Shown here piece after piece: positions 17,001 to 24,236 of a DNA stretch of 64,000 nucleotides. The position numbers and the translations under genes were made by a program. Origin of the DNA: Brevibacillus agri (GTDB lineage: Bacteria > Bacillota > Bacilli > Brevibacillales > Brevibacillaceae); contig NZ_CP026363.1 of NCBI RefSeq assembly GCF_004117055.1, positions 2,100,001 through 2,164,000 of the forward strand. Direction: 5' to 3'. Every line of letters starts with the position of its first letter. The first letter of the stretch is position 1. The notes under the pieces are model-generated. The model was not told the DNA's origin. It saw only the letters and a list, made by a program, of their open reading frames with translations, and ran no database searches.

Positions 17001-17546
17001 CAGCTCGTCCTGGCTGCGCACGATGCGCATGCCGCGGCCGCCGCCGCCGGAAACCCCTTTGATGATGATCGGATAGCCGTACTCTTTGGCAAACAGAAGA
17101 GCTTCCTGCAGCGATTCGATCGGCTCCGGCGTCCCTGGAATGACCGGAATTTGCGCTTCGATGGCAAGCTTGCGCGCTTCTACCTTGTCACCGAATTTTT
17201 CAATCAGTTCAGGAGAAGGTCCGATGAAAATGATCCCTTCCTCCTGGCAGCGCTTGGCGAAATCGGCATTTTCGGCGAGGAAGCCATACCCTGGGTGGAT
17301 CGCATCGATATCGTTGCGCTTGGCGATCTCGATGATGCTGTCGATATCCAGATAGGCTTCAATCGGGCCTTTTCCGGCACCGACGAGGTAGGACTCGTCC
17401 GCTTTGAAACGATGAATCGAGACGTTGTCTTGCTCGGAGTAAATCGCGACAGTGCGAATGCCGAGCTCAGTGGCAGCGCGGAAGATGCGGATCGCGATCT
17501 CGCCGCGGTTTGCTACCAGTAACCGATTGATCTTTCTCTTTGCCAA
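14100..17546 (-). CDS. pyc: Pyruvate carboxylase
   Basis: 1148 aa, the usual single-chain length. In order: biotin carboxylase (about 5-455, ANRGEIAIRIFRAATELGI, ATP-grasp loop GGGGRGM), carboxyltransferase (about 525-800, TFRDAHQSLFATRVRT), allosteric linker/PYC_OADA (about 860-1060) and biotinyl domain with EAMKMET (biotinylated Lys about 1114). It makes oxaloacetate from pyruvate, bicarbonate and ATP to refill the TCA cycle and is activated by acetyl-CoA. TTG at 17544-17546 is preferred, with GGAGGGGGAGAG upstream; the open frame extends further but without a ribosome binding site. Confidence 0.97.
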   Translation of the reverse strand: MAKRKINRLLVANRGEIAIRIFRAATELGIRTVAIYSEQDNVSIHRFKADESYLVGAGKGPIEAYLDIDSIIEIAKRNDIDAIHPGYGFLAENADFAKRCQEEGIIFIGPSPELIEKFGDKVEARKLAIEAQIPVIPGTPEPIESLQEALLFAKEYGYPIIIKGVSGGGGRGMRIVRSQDELQESLDRARSEARSSFGNAKVYLERYLEQPKHIEVQILGDNHGNIVHLYERDCSVQRRHQKVVEVAPSLSLDDNLREEICQAALTLMKKAGYSNAGTVEFLLTPDKRFYFIEVNPRIQVEHTITELITGIDIVQSQIRVAEGHALSDPEIGIASQSQIQMSGYAIQCRVTTEDAENNFLPDAGRLSAWRSGGGFGVRLDGGNGYPGAIITPFYDSLLVKISTYGTSFDQAARKMLRTLREFRIRGVKTNLPFLENVVTHPDFLSGNYDTSFIDTKPELFVFPGRQDRGSKLLSYIGNTIVNGYPGMAKPDKKPHFDTPRIPRTPFAQPYPDGTKQILDKEGAAGLVRWIQEQKQVLVTDTTFRDAHQSLFATRVRTYDLASIAEATGKLGAGLFSLEMWGGATFDTSMRFLQESPWERLQILRERIPNVLFQMLLRGANAVGYTNYPDNVIQAFVKASAENGIDVFRIFDSLNWLPGMQTAIDAVRETGKVAEAAICYTGDILDPTKTKYTLSYYVNLAKELEKAGAHILAIKDMAGLLKPYAAYELVSALKQEIGIPIHLHTHDTSGNGAAMLLKAVEAGVDIVDACVSSMSGLTSQPSLNGLIASLAHTERDTGLSLESFNKLSDYWEDVRPYYQGFESGMKASNTEVYVHEMPGGQYTNLEQQAKAVGLEGRWDEVKRMYAVVNQMCGDIVKVTPSSKVVGDLALFMVQNNLNEENIWEKGERLDFPDSVIQFFQGYLGQPPGGFPKRLQQLVLKGRDAFTARPGELLAPIDFNEVAAELVEKIGREPSELDVLSYIMYPQVYLQYDQRLKEYGDLSVLNTPTFFYGLRPGEETAITIERGKTLIIKLVAVGELHPDGRRIIYFELNGQPREIFVRDQSAKVSETIRRKADPQNSAHLGASMPGKVLKVLVSEGDKVRKGEHLLVSEAMKMETTIQAPQDGKVKAVYVKAGEAIETGDLLIEME

Positions 17547-17675
17547 ATTTCTCTCCCCCTCCGTCTCATGACGAGACATGAAAAAATATATATAGCATAA
17601 ATATACAAAATTTTCGCTATACAAGACACCCTTTTTTCTTTTTCACCATCAGCGAACAGATTGGAGTGAGTCCAT

Positions 17676-18107
17676 GTGCAAAAGCAGCTTCCCGTTTTCG
17701 TTTACGGCACATTGCTAAAAGGTTTTCACAATCATGCGCTTTGCGTCAAGCCGTTTCCCCATACGGAAGCCAAGGCGACGATCGAAGGAGAAATCTATCA
17801 TTTGCCAGAAGGCTATCCCGGCTTGCTGCTGGGGGAAGGGGCGGAAGTGACAGGCGCGATTCTTGACTTTGCCCCTGAGGTGTACGAAAAGGCATTGGCT
17901 GTCCTCGACGAGCTGGAGACGTATTATGGACAGGGGGACCCGCGCAACGAGTACGAGCGGACTGTCGTTGTTGCCCGTTTGGCCGAAACGGGGCAGGAGG
18001 TGCCCGTGTACGTCTATCGCTACCTGGACCATGACTACGTGAGACAAGCCGGGACCAAGGTAGAGCACGGCGACTGGCGGAGGTTTATGGAAGAGGCGGC
18101 TGAATAG
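17676..18107 (+). CDS. Gamma-glutamylcyclotransferase-family (AIG2-like) protein
   Basis: 143 aa with the fold signature FVYGTLLKGFHNH at residues 8-20 and the expected acidic residue in the centre (LDELETYYG). The family releases 5-oxoproline from gamma-glutamyl amines or amino acids, and B. subtilis YkqA is a related protein. The exact substrate is unknown. GTG start at 17676 after TTGGAGTGAG; an ATG two bases earlier is out of frame. Confidence 0.8.
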   Translation: MQKQLPVFVYGTLLKGFHNHALCVKPFPHTEAKATIEGEIYHLPEGYPGLLLGEGAEVTGAILDFAPEVYEKALAVLDELETYYGQGDPRNEYERTVVVARLAETGQEVPVYVYRYLDHDYVRQAGTKVEHGDWRRFMEEAAE

Positions 18108-18155
18108 CAGAGGCGCGTTTTGCCAAAACTGGTAGGGTAAAGGAGGGACCCTGCC

Positions 18156-18689
18156 ATGGAATTGATGAATGCGAACCCTGCGCAAATCTGGCGCTTGCTG
18201 ATTCCGCAAAGCTTCTGGATGTTTTCCGAGGAAGTTCCCGAAGACGAACTGATCTTCCATTATCGCGACCATATTTATTTTGTGAACCAGGATGGCTCGG
18301 TCTTGGCGCTGCCCAAGCCGGCCTGCTTTGAGACGCTGGATATGGGCACGCTGCTGGAGTATTTGGCTACGTCTGACGACACGATTGACTTTGACGACGA
18401 GGGCCAGTTTGACTACGGCTTTGTGCTGAAGCAGATGGGCTACATCGTCCCCGTCAGGGAGAAGCGGGAGAAGGCTACCTATCAGATCGAAATTATCAAC
18501 ACCGCCCTGCCAAAAGCGCACGGAACCCGCTACGAGATGAAGCATGTCGACTTCGTCTTCGCCCTCTATCACGCGCTGATGCGTTGCCACGAGCTGAACG
18601 CGAAAACCGACTGGGAGTACGAGCACGAAGTGAAGCGGATCGTGAAGGGCGATGCCAAATCGTCAGGGAAAGTGCAAGTGAATCTGTAA
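18156..18689 (+). CDS. Hypothetical protein, acidic, 177 aa
   Basis: I do not recognise the family. The protein is soluble and acidic, with aromatic-rich segments (IPQSFWMFSEEVPEDELIFHY) and a stretch of Asp residues (TIDFDDEGQFDYGF). AAAGGAGGGA precedes ATG, so the gene is surely translated. It sits between the AIG2-like gene and tpx on the same strand, each with its own spacing. Confidence 0.7.
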   Translation: MELMNANPAQIWRLLIPQSFWMFSEEVPEDELIFHYRDHIYFVNQDGSVLALPKPACFETLDMGTLLEYLATSDDTIDFDDEGQFDYGFVLKQMGYIVPVREKREKATYQIEIINTALPKAHGTRYEMKHVDFVFALYHALMRCHELNAKTDWEYEHEVKRIVKGDAKSSGKVQVNL

Positions 18690-18777
18690 TTTCTACTATT
18701 GGCATAGTGAAAAAAAGTGAATGATAGGGTATGATAAATGAGGTACATATGAAAGATTTGGTGAGGAGGAAGAAATC

Positions 18778-19299
18778 ATGACAACTGCTGTTGAACGTCA
18801 AGGCGCATTTGTTTTCAAAGGGGGTCCTGTAACCCTGCTCGGTCCGGAAATCAAAGTGGGAGATACTGCTCCTAACTTCACCGTAGTAGGCGGCGACCTG
18901 TCCCCTGTTACACTGGACGATTCCAAAGGAACCGTGCGCATCATCTCTGTAATCCCGTCCATCGACACTGGCGTTTGCGACGCGCAAACTCGCCGCTTCA
19001 ACGAAGAGGCTGCCGGTCTGGAAGGCGTAACTGTGCTGACTGTATCCGTTGACCTGCCATTCGCGCAAAACCGCTGGTGCGGTGCTGCTGGCATCGACAA
19101 AGTGAAAACTGTCTCTGACCACAAAGACCTGTCCTTCGGTACGGCTTACGGCGTAGCGATCAAGGAGTTCCGTCTTTTGTCCCGCGCTGTTTTCGTTGTC
19201 GATGCAAACGACAAGGTTGTCTATGCAGAATACGTGCCTGCTGCTGGCGAGCATCCAAACTACGAAGCTGCGATCGCTGCTGCGAAAGCTGCGAAGTAA
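18778..19299 (+). CDS. tpx: Thiol peroxidase (atypical 2-Cys peroxiredoxin)
   Basis: 173 aa. Peroxidatic Cys67 lies in PSIDTGVCDAQTRRF and resolving Cys101 in FAQNRWCGAAG, the Tpx pattern. It reduces H2O2 and alkyl peroxides using thioredoxin. Codon use is strongly biased to a few preferred codons, which suggests high expression. GTGAGGAGGAA lies before ATG and a terminator follows. Confidence 0.97.
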   Translation: MTTAVERQGAFVFKGGPVTLLGPEIKVGDTAPNFTVVGGDLSPVTLDDSKGTVRIISVIPSIDTGVCDAQTRRFNEEAAGLEGVTVLTVSVDLPFAQNRWCGAAGIDKVKTVSDHKDLSFGTAYGVAIKEFRLLSRAVFVVDANDKVVYAEYVPAAGEHPNYEAAIAAAKAAK

Positions 19300-19326
19300 G
19301 TTTCGCGCCATAAGCTGGTATTGAGG

Positions 19327-19364
19327 AAACCCCCTGTTCGTCCTGGAGACGAGAGGGGGTTTTT
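19327..19364 (+). terminator. Terminator after tpx
   Basis: AAACCCCCT pairs with AGGGGGTTT, with an inner CGTC/GACG stem, followed by T residues. Confidence 0.85.
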
Positions 19365-19414
19365 GCTTTTGCTGCGGTTGGGCCAGAGCGTTTCCTGTGT
19401 TTGGAAAAAAAGGC

Positions 19415-19472
19415 TTGACGATTTTAGTAACCAGTGGTTATATTATTACCAACGGTTACTAACCACTGGTTA
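19415..19472 (+). promoter_or_regulatory. Promoter with two TetR operators
   Basis: A -35 TTGACG (19415-19420) and a -10 TATATT (19439-19444) are 18 bp apart. TAACCAGTGGTTA (19428-19440) fills the spacer and TAACCACTGGTTA (19460-19472) lies just downstream, two palindromes of the same design about 32 bp centre to centre. A partial copy (ACCAACGGTTA) sits between them. Binding by the TetR protein encoded next would block its own promoter. Confidence 0.75.
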
Positions 19473-19511
19473 CTTCTTCGGTGGACATCAGATCAGGAGT
19501 GAAGCTTAATC

Positions 19512-20144
19512 ATGGCAAGCAGACAGGAAGTACGTTCAGAGGAAACGAAGCGCGCCATCCTTGCTGCGGCGACAGCGCTTTTCGCGGAGCGGGGATTCGA
19601 AGCCGTCTCGATTCGCGAGATCGCCAAGGCCGCAGGCTGCTCCCATACGACGCTCTACATTTATTTCAAAGACAAGGAAGCGCTCCTGCATCAGCTCTCC
19701 AAAGGCCCGCTGCAAAGCCTGGCCGAGCAGATGGAGCGCACGCTGGCAAACGAAGCCGTACCCCCCGAGGCGAAGCTGCGCGAAATCAGCCGACAGTTCA
19801 TCCGCTTTTGCCTCGGCAACCGCAACATGTACACGCTGTTTTTCATGGTGAAAGCATCCCGCATCGACGTCGAGCAGCCGGAAAAAGAGCTCCAGGCGCT
19901 GCGCACGCATTTGTTTGCGCTGCTGCGCCGGGCGATGCAGCTCTCCTTGCCCGAAGAGGTCGGGGAAGCGGAAGCGCTTGCGTTTTCACGGATTTACTTT
20001 TATACGTTGCACGGCATTGTCGGGACTTATACGCATTCAGAGGAAACGCTGGACGGTCTGCTGGAGAGATTGGCCCCGACGTTCGATCTCGCTGTCGACG
20101 TCATCCTCGCGGGCAGCAAACAACTGATGACAAGGAGTGGTTGA
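19512..20144 (+). CDS. TetR-family transcriptional regulator
   Basis: 210 aa. The N-terminal helix-turn-helix (about 10-55) reads ILAAATALFAERGFEAVSIREIAKAAGCSHTTLYIYFKDKEALL, here cited only by its ends, and matches TetR_N. The C-terminal ligand domain has no assigned ligand. AGGAGTGAAG precedes ATG. It probably represses itself and the MBL-fold gene 2 nt downstream through the paired palindromes upstream. Confidence 0.93.
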   Translation: MASRQEVRSEETKRAILAAATALFAERGFEAVSIREIAKAAGCSHTTLYIYFKDKEALLHQLSKGPLQSLAEQMERTLANEAVPPEAKLREISRQFIRFCLGNRNMYTLFFMVKASRIDVEQPEKELQALRTHLFALLRRAMQLSLPEEVGEAEALAFSRIYFYTLHGIVGTYTHSEETLDGLLERLAPTFDLAVDVILAGSKQLMTRSG

Positions 20145-20146
20145 AG

Positions 20147-20845
20147 ATGAAAGCAGAGCAAATCTCGGCGCATATATGGTGCATCAAGGCGTGGATGCTG
20201 ATTCCCGTGCGCGTCTGGGCGGTGCTGGAGGAGGACGGCGTGACCCTGGTCGATGCGGGGATGCCGTTCATGGCAAAAGGCATTGCGGCTTTTTTGAAAA
20301 AACAAGGCGCGGGCCCGCTGAAGCGCATCTTGCTGACGCACGGCCACTCCGATCATGTCGGGGCCGTCCAAAAGCTCGTCGCGGCGGAGCAAGTGCCAGT
20401 GTATGCGCATCGGATCGAGATTCCGTACATGGAAGGCCGCGAGCTGTACCCGCGCCGCAAAAAACGGGAGTTCAACGTACAGGCTGGCCTGGCGCAGCCG
20501 CTGCCGGAAGCAGAAGGCGGAGGATTGGCCGCCATCGCCGGACTGCAGCCGTATTGGACGCCAGGCCATTCGCCAGGGCATGTCATCTACTATCACGAGC
20601 AGGATCGTGTGCTGTTGGCGGGCGACTTGTTTACGTCGAAGCGAGGCAGGCTGCATCGTCCTATGCCGATGTTCACCGCTGACATGACAGAGGCGGTGAA
20701 AAGCAGCCGGATTTTGCGGCAGCTTCAGCCGCTGCGGCTGGAAGTATGCCATGGCGATGCCGTGCACAATCCCGCCGAGCAACTCGACGGGTATTTGGCC
20801 GAAATGTCCCGCACCTTTTCCATTCCGGCGAGCACGCTACAGTAG
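20147..20845 (+). CDS. Metallo-beta-lactamase-fold hydrolase
   Basis: 232 aa with the zinc-binding motif LLTHGHSDHVGAV (about 64-76), PYWTPGHSPGHVIYY (third His, about 135) and LLAGDLFTS (bridging Asp). The fold covers lactonases, glyoxalase II-like and other hydrolases, so the substrate cannot be named. It starts 2 nt after the tetR stop with AAGGAGTGG inside the tetR end, so it shares that regulated transcript. Confidence 0.88.
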   Translation: MKAEQISAHIWCIKAWMLIPVRVWAVLEEDGVTLVDAGMPFMAKGIAAFLKKQGAGPLKRILLTHGHSDHVGAVQKLVAAEQVPVYAHRIEIPYMEGRELYPRRKKREFNVQAGLAQPLPEAEGGGLAAIAGLQPYWTPGHSPGHVIYYHEQDRVLLAGDLFTSKRGRLHRPMPMFTADMTEAVKSSRILRQLQPLRLEVCHGDAVHNPAEQLDGYLAEMSRTFSIPASTLQ

Positions 20846-20862
20846 GGACAAAAGCGCAAAGC

Positions 20863-21399
20863 TCAGTCGTGCGACAGTCTTTTGCTCATCAGGACGCTGC
20901 GGTAGTTGGTCGTGCTCCACTGCGCGTACGCGATGAAGCGATAGCCTTTTGCCGCGTAGTAGCGTCTGAGATGTTCCGCCCCTTCGGCCGTATCCAGCGC
21001 AAGTTCCGTGGCCCCGTCCGCGATCGCCAGCTCTTCTGCGCGCTGGATGAAGAGGCTGCCGATGCCGTGCTTGCGATAACGGTGATCGACAGCGAATTGG
21101 CCGAATTTGGCGACGAACGGCTCGTCGTACCAGGGCGTGCCTTTTGTCTTGGCTGGCGGATAGTAAGAAATGGTCGCGATGATTTGACCGTCAAGCAAGC
21201 CGACTAGACAGGTAGCGGAGGCGATTCTTTTCGCGGTAGTGGCTGCGTCCTGGCTCGCGGCGACAAAGTGGAAACCCATTTCGGCAAGCGTTTGATAAGC
21301 GGTGTTCAACAGGCGGGTCAATGCTTCCAGCGAGTCACGCTGCGGATCAAACTCGCGAATGAGCAGGCCGGAGCGTTCACTGACAGACGGTTCGGTCAT
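20863..21399 (-). CDS. GNAT-family acetyltransferase
   Basis: 178 aa. The acetyl-CoA site is KFGQFAVDHRYRKHGIGSLFIQRAEELA (about 107-135), with the R/Q-x-x-G-x-G/A pattern RKHGIG. The substrate is unknown. ATG 21399 is chosen because GGAGAGATAAGG lies before it. IS copy 2 is inserted about 55 bp upstream and may have displaced its promoter. Confidence 0.85.
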   Translation of the reverse strand: MTEPSVSERSGLLIREFDPQRDSLEALTRLLNTAYQTLAEMGFHFVAASQDAATTAKRIASATCLVGLLDGQIIATISYYPPAKTKGTPWYDEPFVAKFGQFAVDHRYRKHGIGSLFIQRAEELAIADGATELALDTAEGAEHLRRYYAAKGYRFIAYAQWSTTNYRSVLMSKRLSHD

Positions 21400-21454
21400 C
21401 CTTATCTCTCCATTCTTTTGCGAGGCATGGCCGCGCCTCCAGGTGAATTTACTA

Positions 21455-22312
21455 GGACGTGTCTGAAAACTAAAGAAAATGTGGTATGATTTAGGAAAAA
21501 CGAATGGAGCAACGAGCATGATTCAAAGACGGTACGAAATAAACGATGAACAGTGGGAACAAATTCAGGACATGTTCCCCCCCTATCGAACAGGACGTCC
21601 GTCCAAATTAAGTAATCGTACCATGTTTAATGCCATTCTTTGGATTGCCCGAAGTGGTGCGGCTTGGCGAGATTTGCCGGAAGAACTTTATGGTTCATGG
21701 AAAACGGTCTACAGTCGCTTCTGCAAGTGGAGAGATACCGGATTACTTGTCGCCATCTTCCAAGCTCTTCACGTAGAACCTGACTTTGAAAACTTGAGCA
21801 TCGATTCTACATCGGTCAAAGCTCATCAACACAGTGCGGGTGCTAAAAAAACGCAGAAGGACACGAAGTAAATCAGCACATAGGCGTCAGCCGTGGCGGA
21901 AAGACAACCAAACTTCATACCGTCGTCGATGGATTAGGGAATCCCCTCGCTTTTCTTCTCACGGGGGGGCACGTCTATGATTCCGTTCCAGCGATCAATT
22001 TGCTTCAAGGGTTTGATCTTACGGGAAGCCATATTGTTGGTGACAAAGCCTACGGCTCAGAAGGCATTCGGCATTGGATTACGGCTAAGCAGGCAGCGTA
22101 CACCATCCCGCCTAAAGCGAATAATAAAAATCCTTGGAAAGTGGATTGGTATCGCTATAAAGAACGGCACTTGGTGGAGTGCTTCTTCAATAAAATCAAA
22201 CATTTTCGACGAATCGCTACTCGTTACGACAAGCTGGCCAAATCATTCCTAGCGTTTGTATATGTCGCGTCCATCTTTAAACTAACTCAATAATGAGTTT
22301 TCAGACACATCC
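21455..22312 (+). mobile_element. IS5-family (IS427-group) insertion sequence, copy 2
   Basis: 858 bp with the same terminal repeats as copy 1 and a TA target duplication at 21453-21454 and 22313-22314. It lies in the same orientation as copy 1. Differences noted: T at 21687, G at 22064 and T at 22152 against C/G at the matching sites of copy 1. It sits between the divergent GNAT and lipoprotein genes and breaks no reading frame. Confidence 0.93.
21518..22293 (+). CDS. IS5-family transposase made by -1 frameshift (copy 2)
   Basis: Same organisation as copy 1. The first frame runs 21518-21871, an A7 slippery run lies at 21845-21851, and the second frame ends at 22293. The joined product of about 258 aa has the full DDE set. 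It differs from copy 1 by Arg-to-Leu in the first frame (LPEELYGS) and Ala-to-Gly in the second (GSEGIRHW). Both changes are outside the catalytic triad, so it may be active. Confidence 0.9.
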
Positions 22313-22389
22313 TAGATAGAATAGCACGAATTTCCAAAAACGGTTGAAACGAATCGCTCTTTTTTTCGTCTAATGGGAGAGGTGATTGG

Positions 22390-22887
22390 ATGAAAAAGGT
22401 AGAAAGGATAGCCGCGCTGTACGTGGCAACTGCCTTGCTCTTGGCAGGCTGCCAGATTGGCTGGGTCCATCAGCCGCATTCGCAACAGCTCGCCCAACCG
22501 CCGGAGCCTGTCATCGCGTGGCAAGGAAAAACAGCGGCGACGGTTCCGACCTCATCCTGCTGGAGCTACGAAAACGAGGCGGTCTGCAAAGATATGGCCG
22601 CTCCCCCGGAAGTGATCGGCGAACAAAAGCCCAAGCCGCTGCAGGTGAGTCCGGGAGCCGTGCTGACGGTTACGTTTTCGCCCCCGCCTACAGATGAATC
22701 GTTGACGGTTGCGCAATGGATCGGGACGAAGCGAATCGAGCAATTGCTGGAAAACGGCAACCAGTGGAAGGTGCCCGAGCAGCCAGGCTGGTATTTGTTC
22801 GACGTGCGCGGCCAGTGGAGCCAGGGAGATGCGGGACATGCCTTCGTGATTGAGGTCAGGCAAAACGGGCAGCAGCGCCCGCTGTAG
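22390..22887 (+). CDS. Predicted lipoprotein, 165 aa
   Basis: Signal peptide with lipobox LLAGC (Cys at about 20), so it should be lipid-anchored outside the membrane. The mature part is Pro-rich near its start and ends in a beta-rich region (GWYLFDVRGQWSQGDAGHAF). No known family is recognised. GGGAGAGGTGATT precedes ATG. IS copy 2 lies about 75 bp upstream. Confidence 0.82.
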   Translation: MKKVERIAALYVATALLLAGCQIGWVHQPHSQQLAQPPEPVIAWQGKTAATVPTSSCWSYENEAVCKDMAAPPEVIGEQKPKPLQVSPGAVLTVTFSPPPTDESLTVAQWIGTKRIEQLLENGNQWKVPEQPGWYLFDVRGQWSQGDAGHAFVIEVRQNGQQRPL

Positions 22888-22969
22888 CAGAAGCAGGTTG
22901 TCCTTGCGGCGGGTCTTTTTGCTATACTGGACAGCAGGGAATGCAGGGAAGACCTAAAGGAGAGACAAC

Positions 22970-23896
22970 ATGCAGGAAGAATTGATACGCTTTACGGCGG
23001 ACGAGGCAGATGAGGGCCAGACGGTACGGGAAGTGCTGCAAAAGCGCTACGGTGTGTCGCGCCGCTTGCTGATCCGGGCCAAATTCAAAGGAACGATTAC
23101 GCGCAACGGCACGCTCGTGTTTGTGAACGAACGGCTGCAAGCCGGGGATGAACTGGCTGTCATGGTAGACATAGAGGAAGAAGAGACGGTGGCTCCCGAA
23201 GAAATGCCGCTATGTATCCGCTACGAGGACGAGGACTTGATGGTGATCGCAAAGCCGGCCGGCCTGGTCGTGCATCCGACGGGCAACCATCCGGGAGGCA
23301 CGCTTGCCAACGGCGTGATCGCCTATTGGAAAAAGCGCGGCGAAGCGAGAAGATTTCGCGCCGTCAACCGTCTGGACAAAGATACGTCTGGCTTGATGAT
23401 TGTCGCGAAAAATCAGTGGGCGCACGAGCAGTTCAGCCGGATGCAGCAGGACCGGACGCTGCACCGCTATTACCAGGCGATTGCCGAGGGGATCATCGCT
23501 TCGGAGGAAGGGACGATTGATGCGCCGATCGGGCTTGCGGAAAACTCCTTTATCACGCGGCAGATTCGGCCGGATGGACAAGCGGCCGTCACGCACTATC
23601 GCGTGCTGGCTCGCGGTGACGGCATGACGTTCCTGGAGCTGAAGCTTGCGACGGGGCGCACCCATCAGATTCGGGTGCACATGCAGAGCATCGGGCATTC
23701 GCTCGCAGGCGACGACTTGTACGCAGGCGGGCGGGAGCATATCGGCAGGCAGGCGCTGCACGCGGCGCGGCTGTCTTTTGTCCACCCGCGCAGCAAGGAG
23801 ACGATGGCGTTTGCAGAGCCGCTGCCAGACGACATGCAGGCGTTGTTGCAAAAGTTTTTTCCCGCGCTGCCTGTGCATGACAAGGAAGGGATGTAG
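22970..23896 (+). CDS. RluA-family pseudouridine synthase
   Basis: 308 aa. An N-terminal S4-like RNA-binding region (about 15-70) is followed by the catalytic domain with FRAVNRLDKDTSGLMIVAK. The catalytic Asp is present, and Asn replaces the more common His of HRLDxxTSG. ATGRTHQIRVHMQSIGHSLAGD follows near 225. It converts uridine to pseudouridine in rRNA or tRNA; the site is not predictable from sequence. AAAGGAGAG precedes ATG. Confidence 0.92.
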   Translation: MQEELIRFTADEADEGQTVREVLQKRYGVSRRLLIRAKFKGTITRNGTLVFVNERLQAGDELAVMVDIEEEETVAPEEMPLCIRYEDEDLMVIAKPAGLVVHPTGNHPGGTLANGVIAYWKKRGEARRFRAVNRLDKDTSGLMIVAKNQWAHEQFSRMQQDRTLHRYYQAIAEGIIASEEGTIDAPIGLAENSFITRQIRPDGQAAVTHYRVLARGDGMTFLELKLATGRTHQIRVHMQSIGHSLAGDDLYAGGREHIGRQALHAARLSFVHPRSKETMAFAEPLPDDMQALLQKFFPALPVHDKEGM

Positions 23897-24236
23897 CCGA
23901 AAAAATTCGGCCATTTCCTCTGGAAAGCTGAAAGCGTTTTCGATATGATAGAAGAAACAGGAAATACGCTGGTTGTCTGCGGGGAAAAATCCCGCAAGAT
24001 TTTTTTCGGTAGCAGACAGACCCAGCTTGCGCCTGACGCATGTTTCGGCATAGTTGACAAGAGCCAGGGGGAACCCTCTTGTTTGTCATGCACCGGATGA
24101 GCGAACGGGGTAAGCTGGGTTTTTTTGTTGTACAGATAAGCATGGATAAGATTTTTATCCAGTAAAAGGGCAACGAAGGCTGTGCCAATCATTGACGCAG
24201 CCAGGATTGCTCATCCAAAGAAAAGGAGTGGAGCGC
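23897..24236 (+). other. 340-bp leader region before the homogentisate operon, with cre-like site, promoter and terminator-like fold
   Basis: TGAAAGCGTTTTCG at 23929-23942 fits the CcpA cre consensus and abuts a -10-like TATGAT (23944-23949). Downstream, TGTCTGC and GCAGACA (about 23979-24017) enclose a GCGGG/CCCGC hairpin. Then ACCCAGCTT (24020-24028) pairs with AAGCTGGGT (24112-24120) followed by TTTTTT, a terminator whose loop contains an ACAAGAG/CTCTTGT hairpin. A second start site after 24127 is possible. The fold could be an attenuator or a small RNA. It matches no riboswitch class I know. Confidence 0.5.

Noticed and set aside
12793-17522. Long plus-strand open frames opposite the FliD-like and pyc genes
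   Set aside because: They are antisense shadows of GC-rich coding sequence, with no ribosome binding sites or known domains.
2458-22312. Composite transposon made by the two IS copies
   Set aside because: Each copy has its own TA duplication, and the 18 kb between them carries ordinary core genes in sensible order. Two separate insertions explain it better.
23960-24127. T-box leader before the homogentisate operon
   Set aside because: The T-box sequence (AGGGTGGNACCGCG type) is absent, so only the terminator-like fold is claimed.
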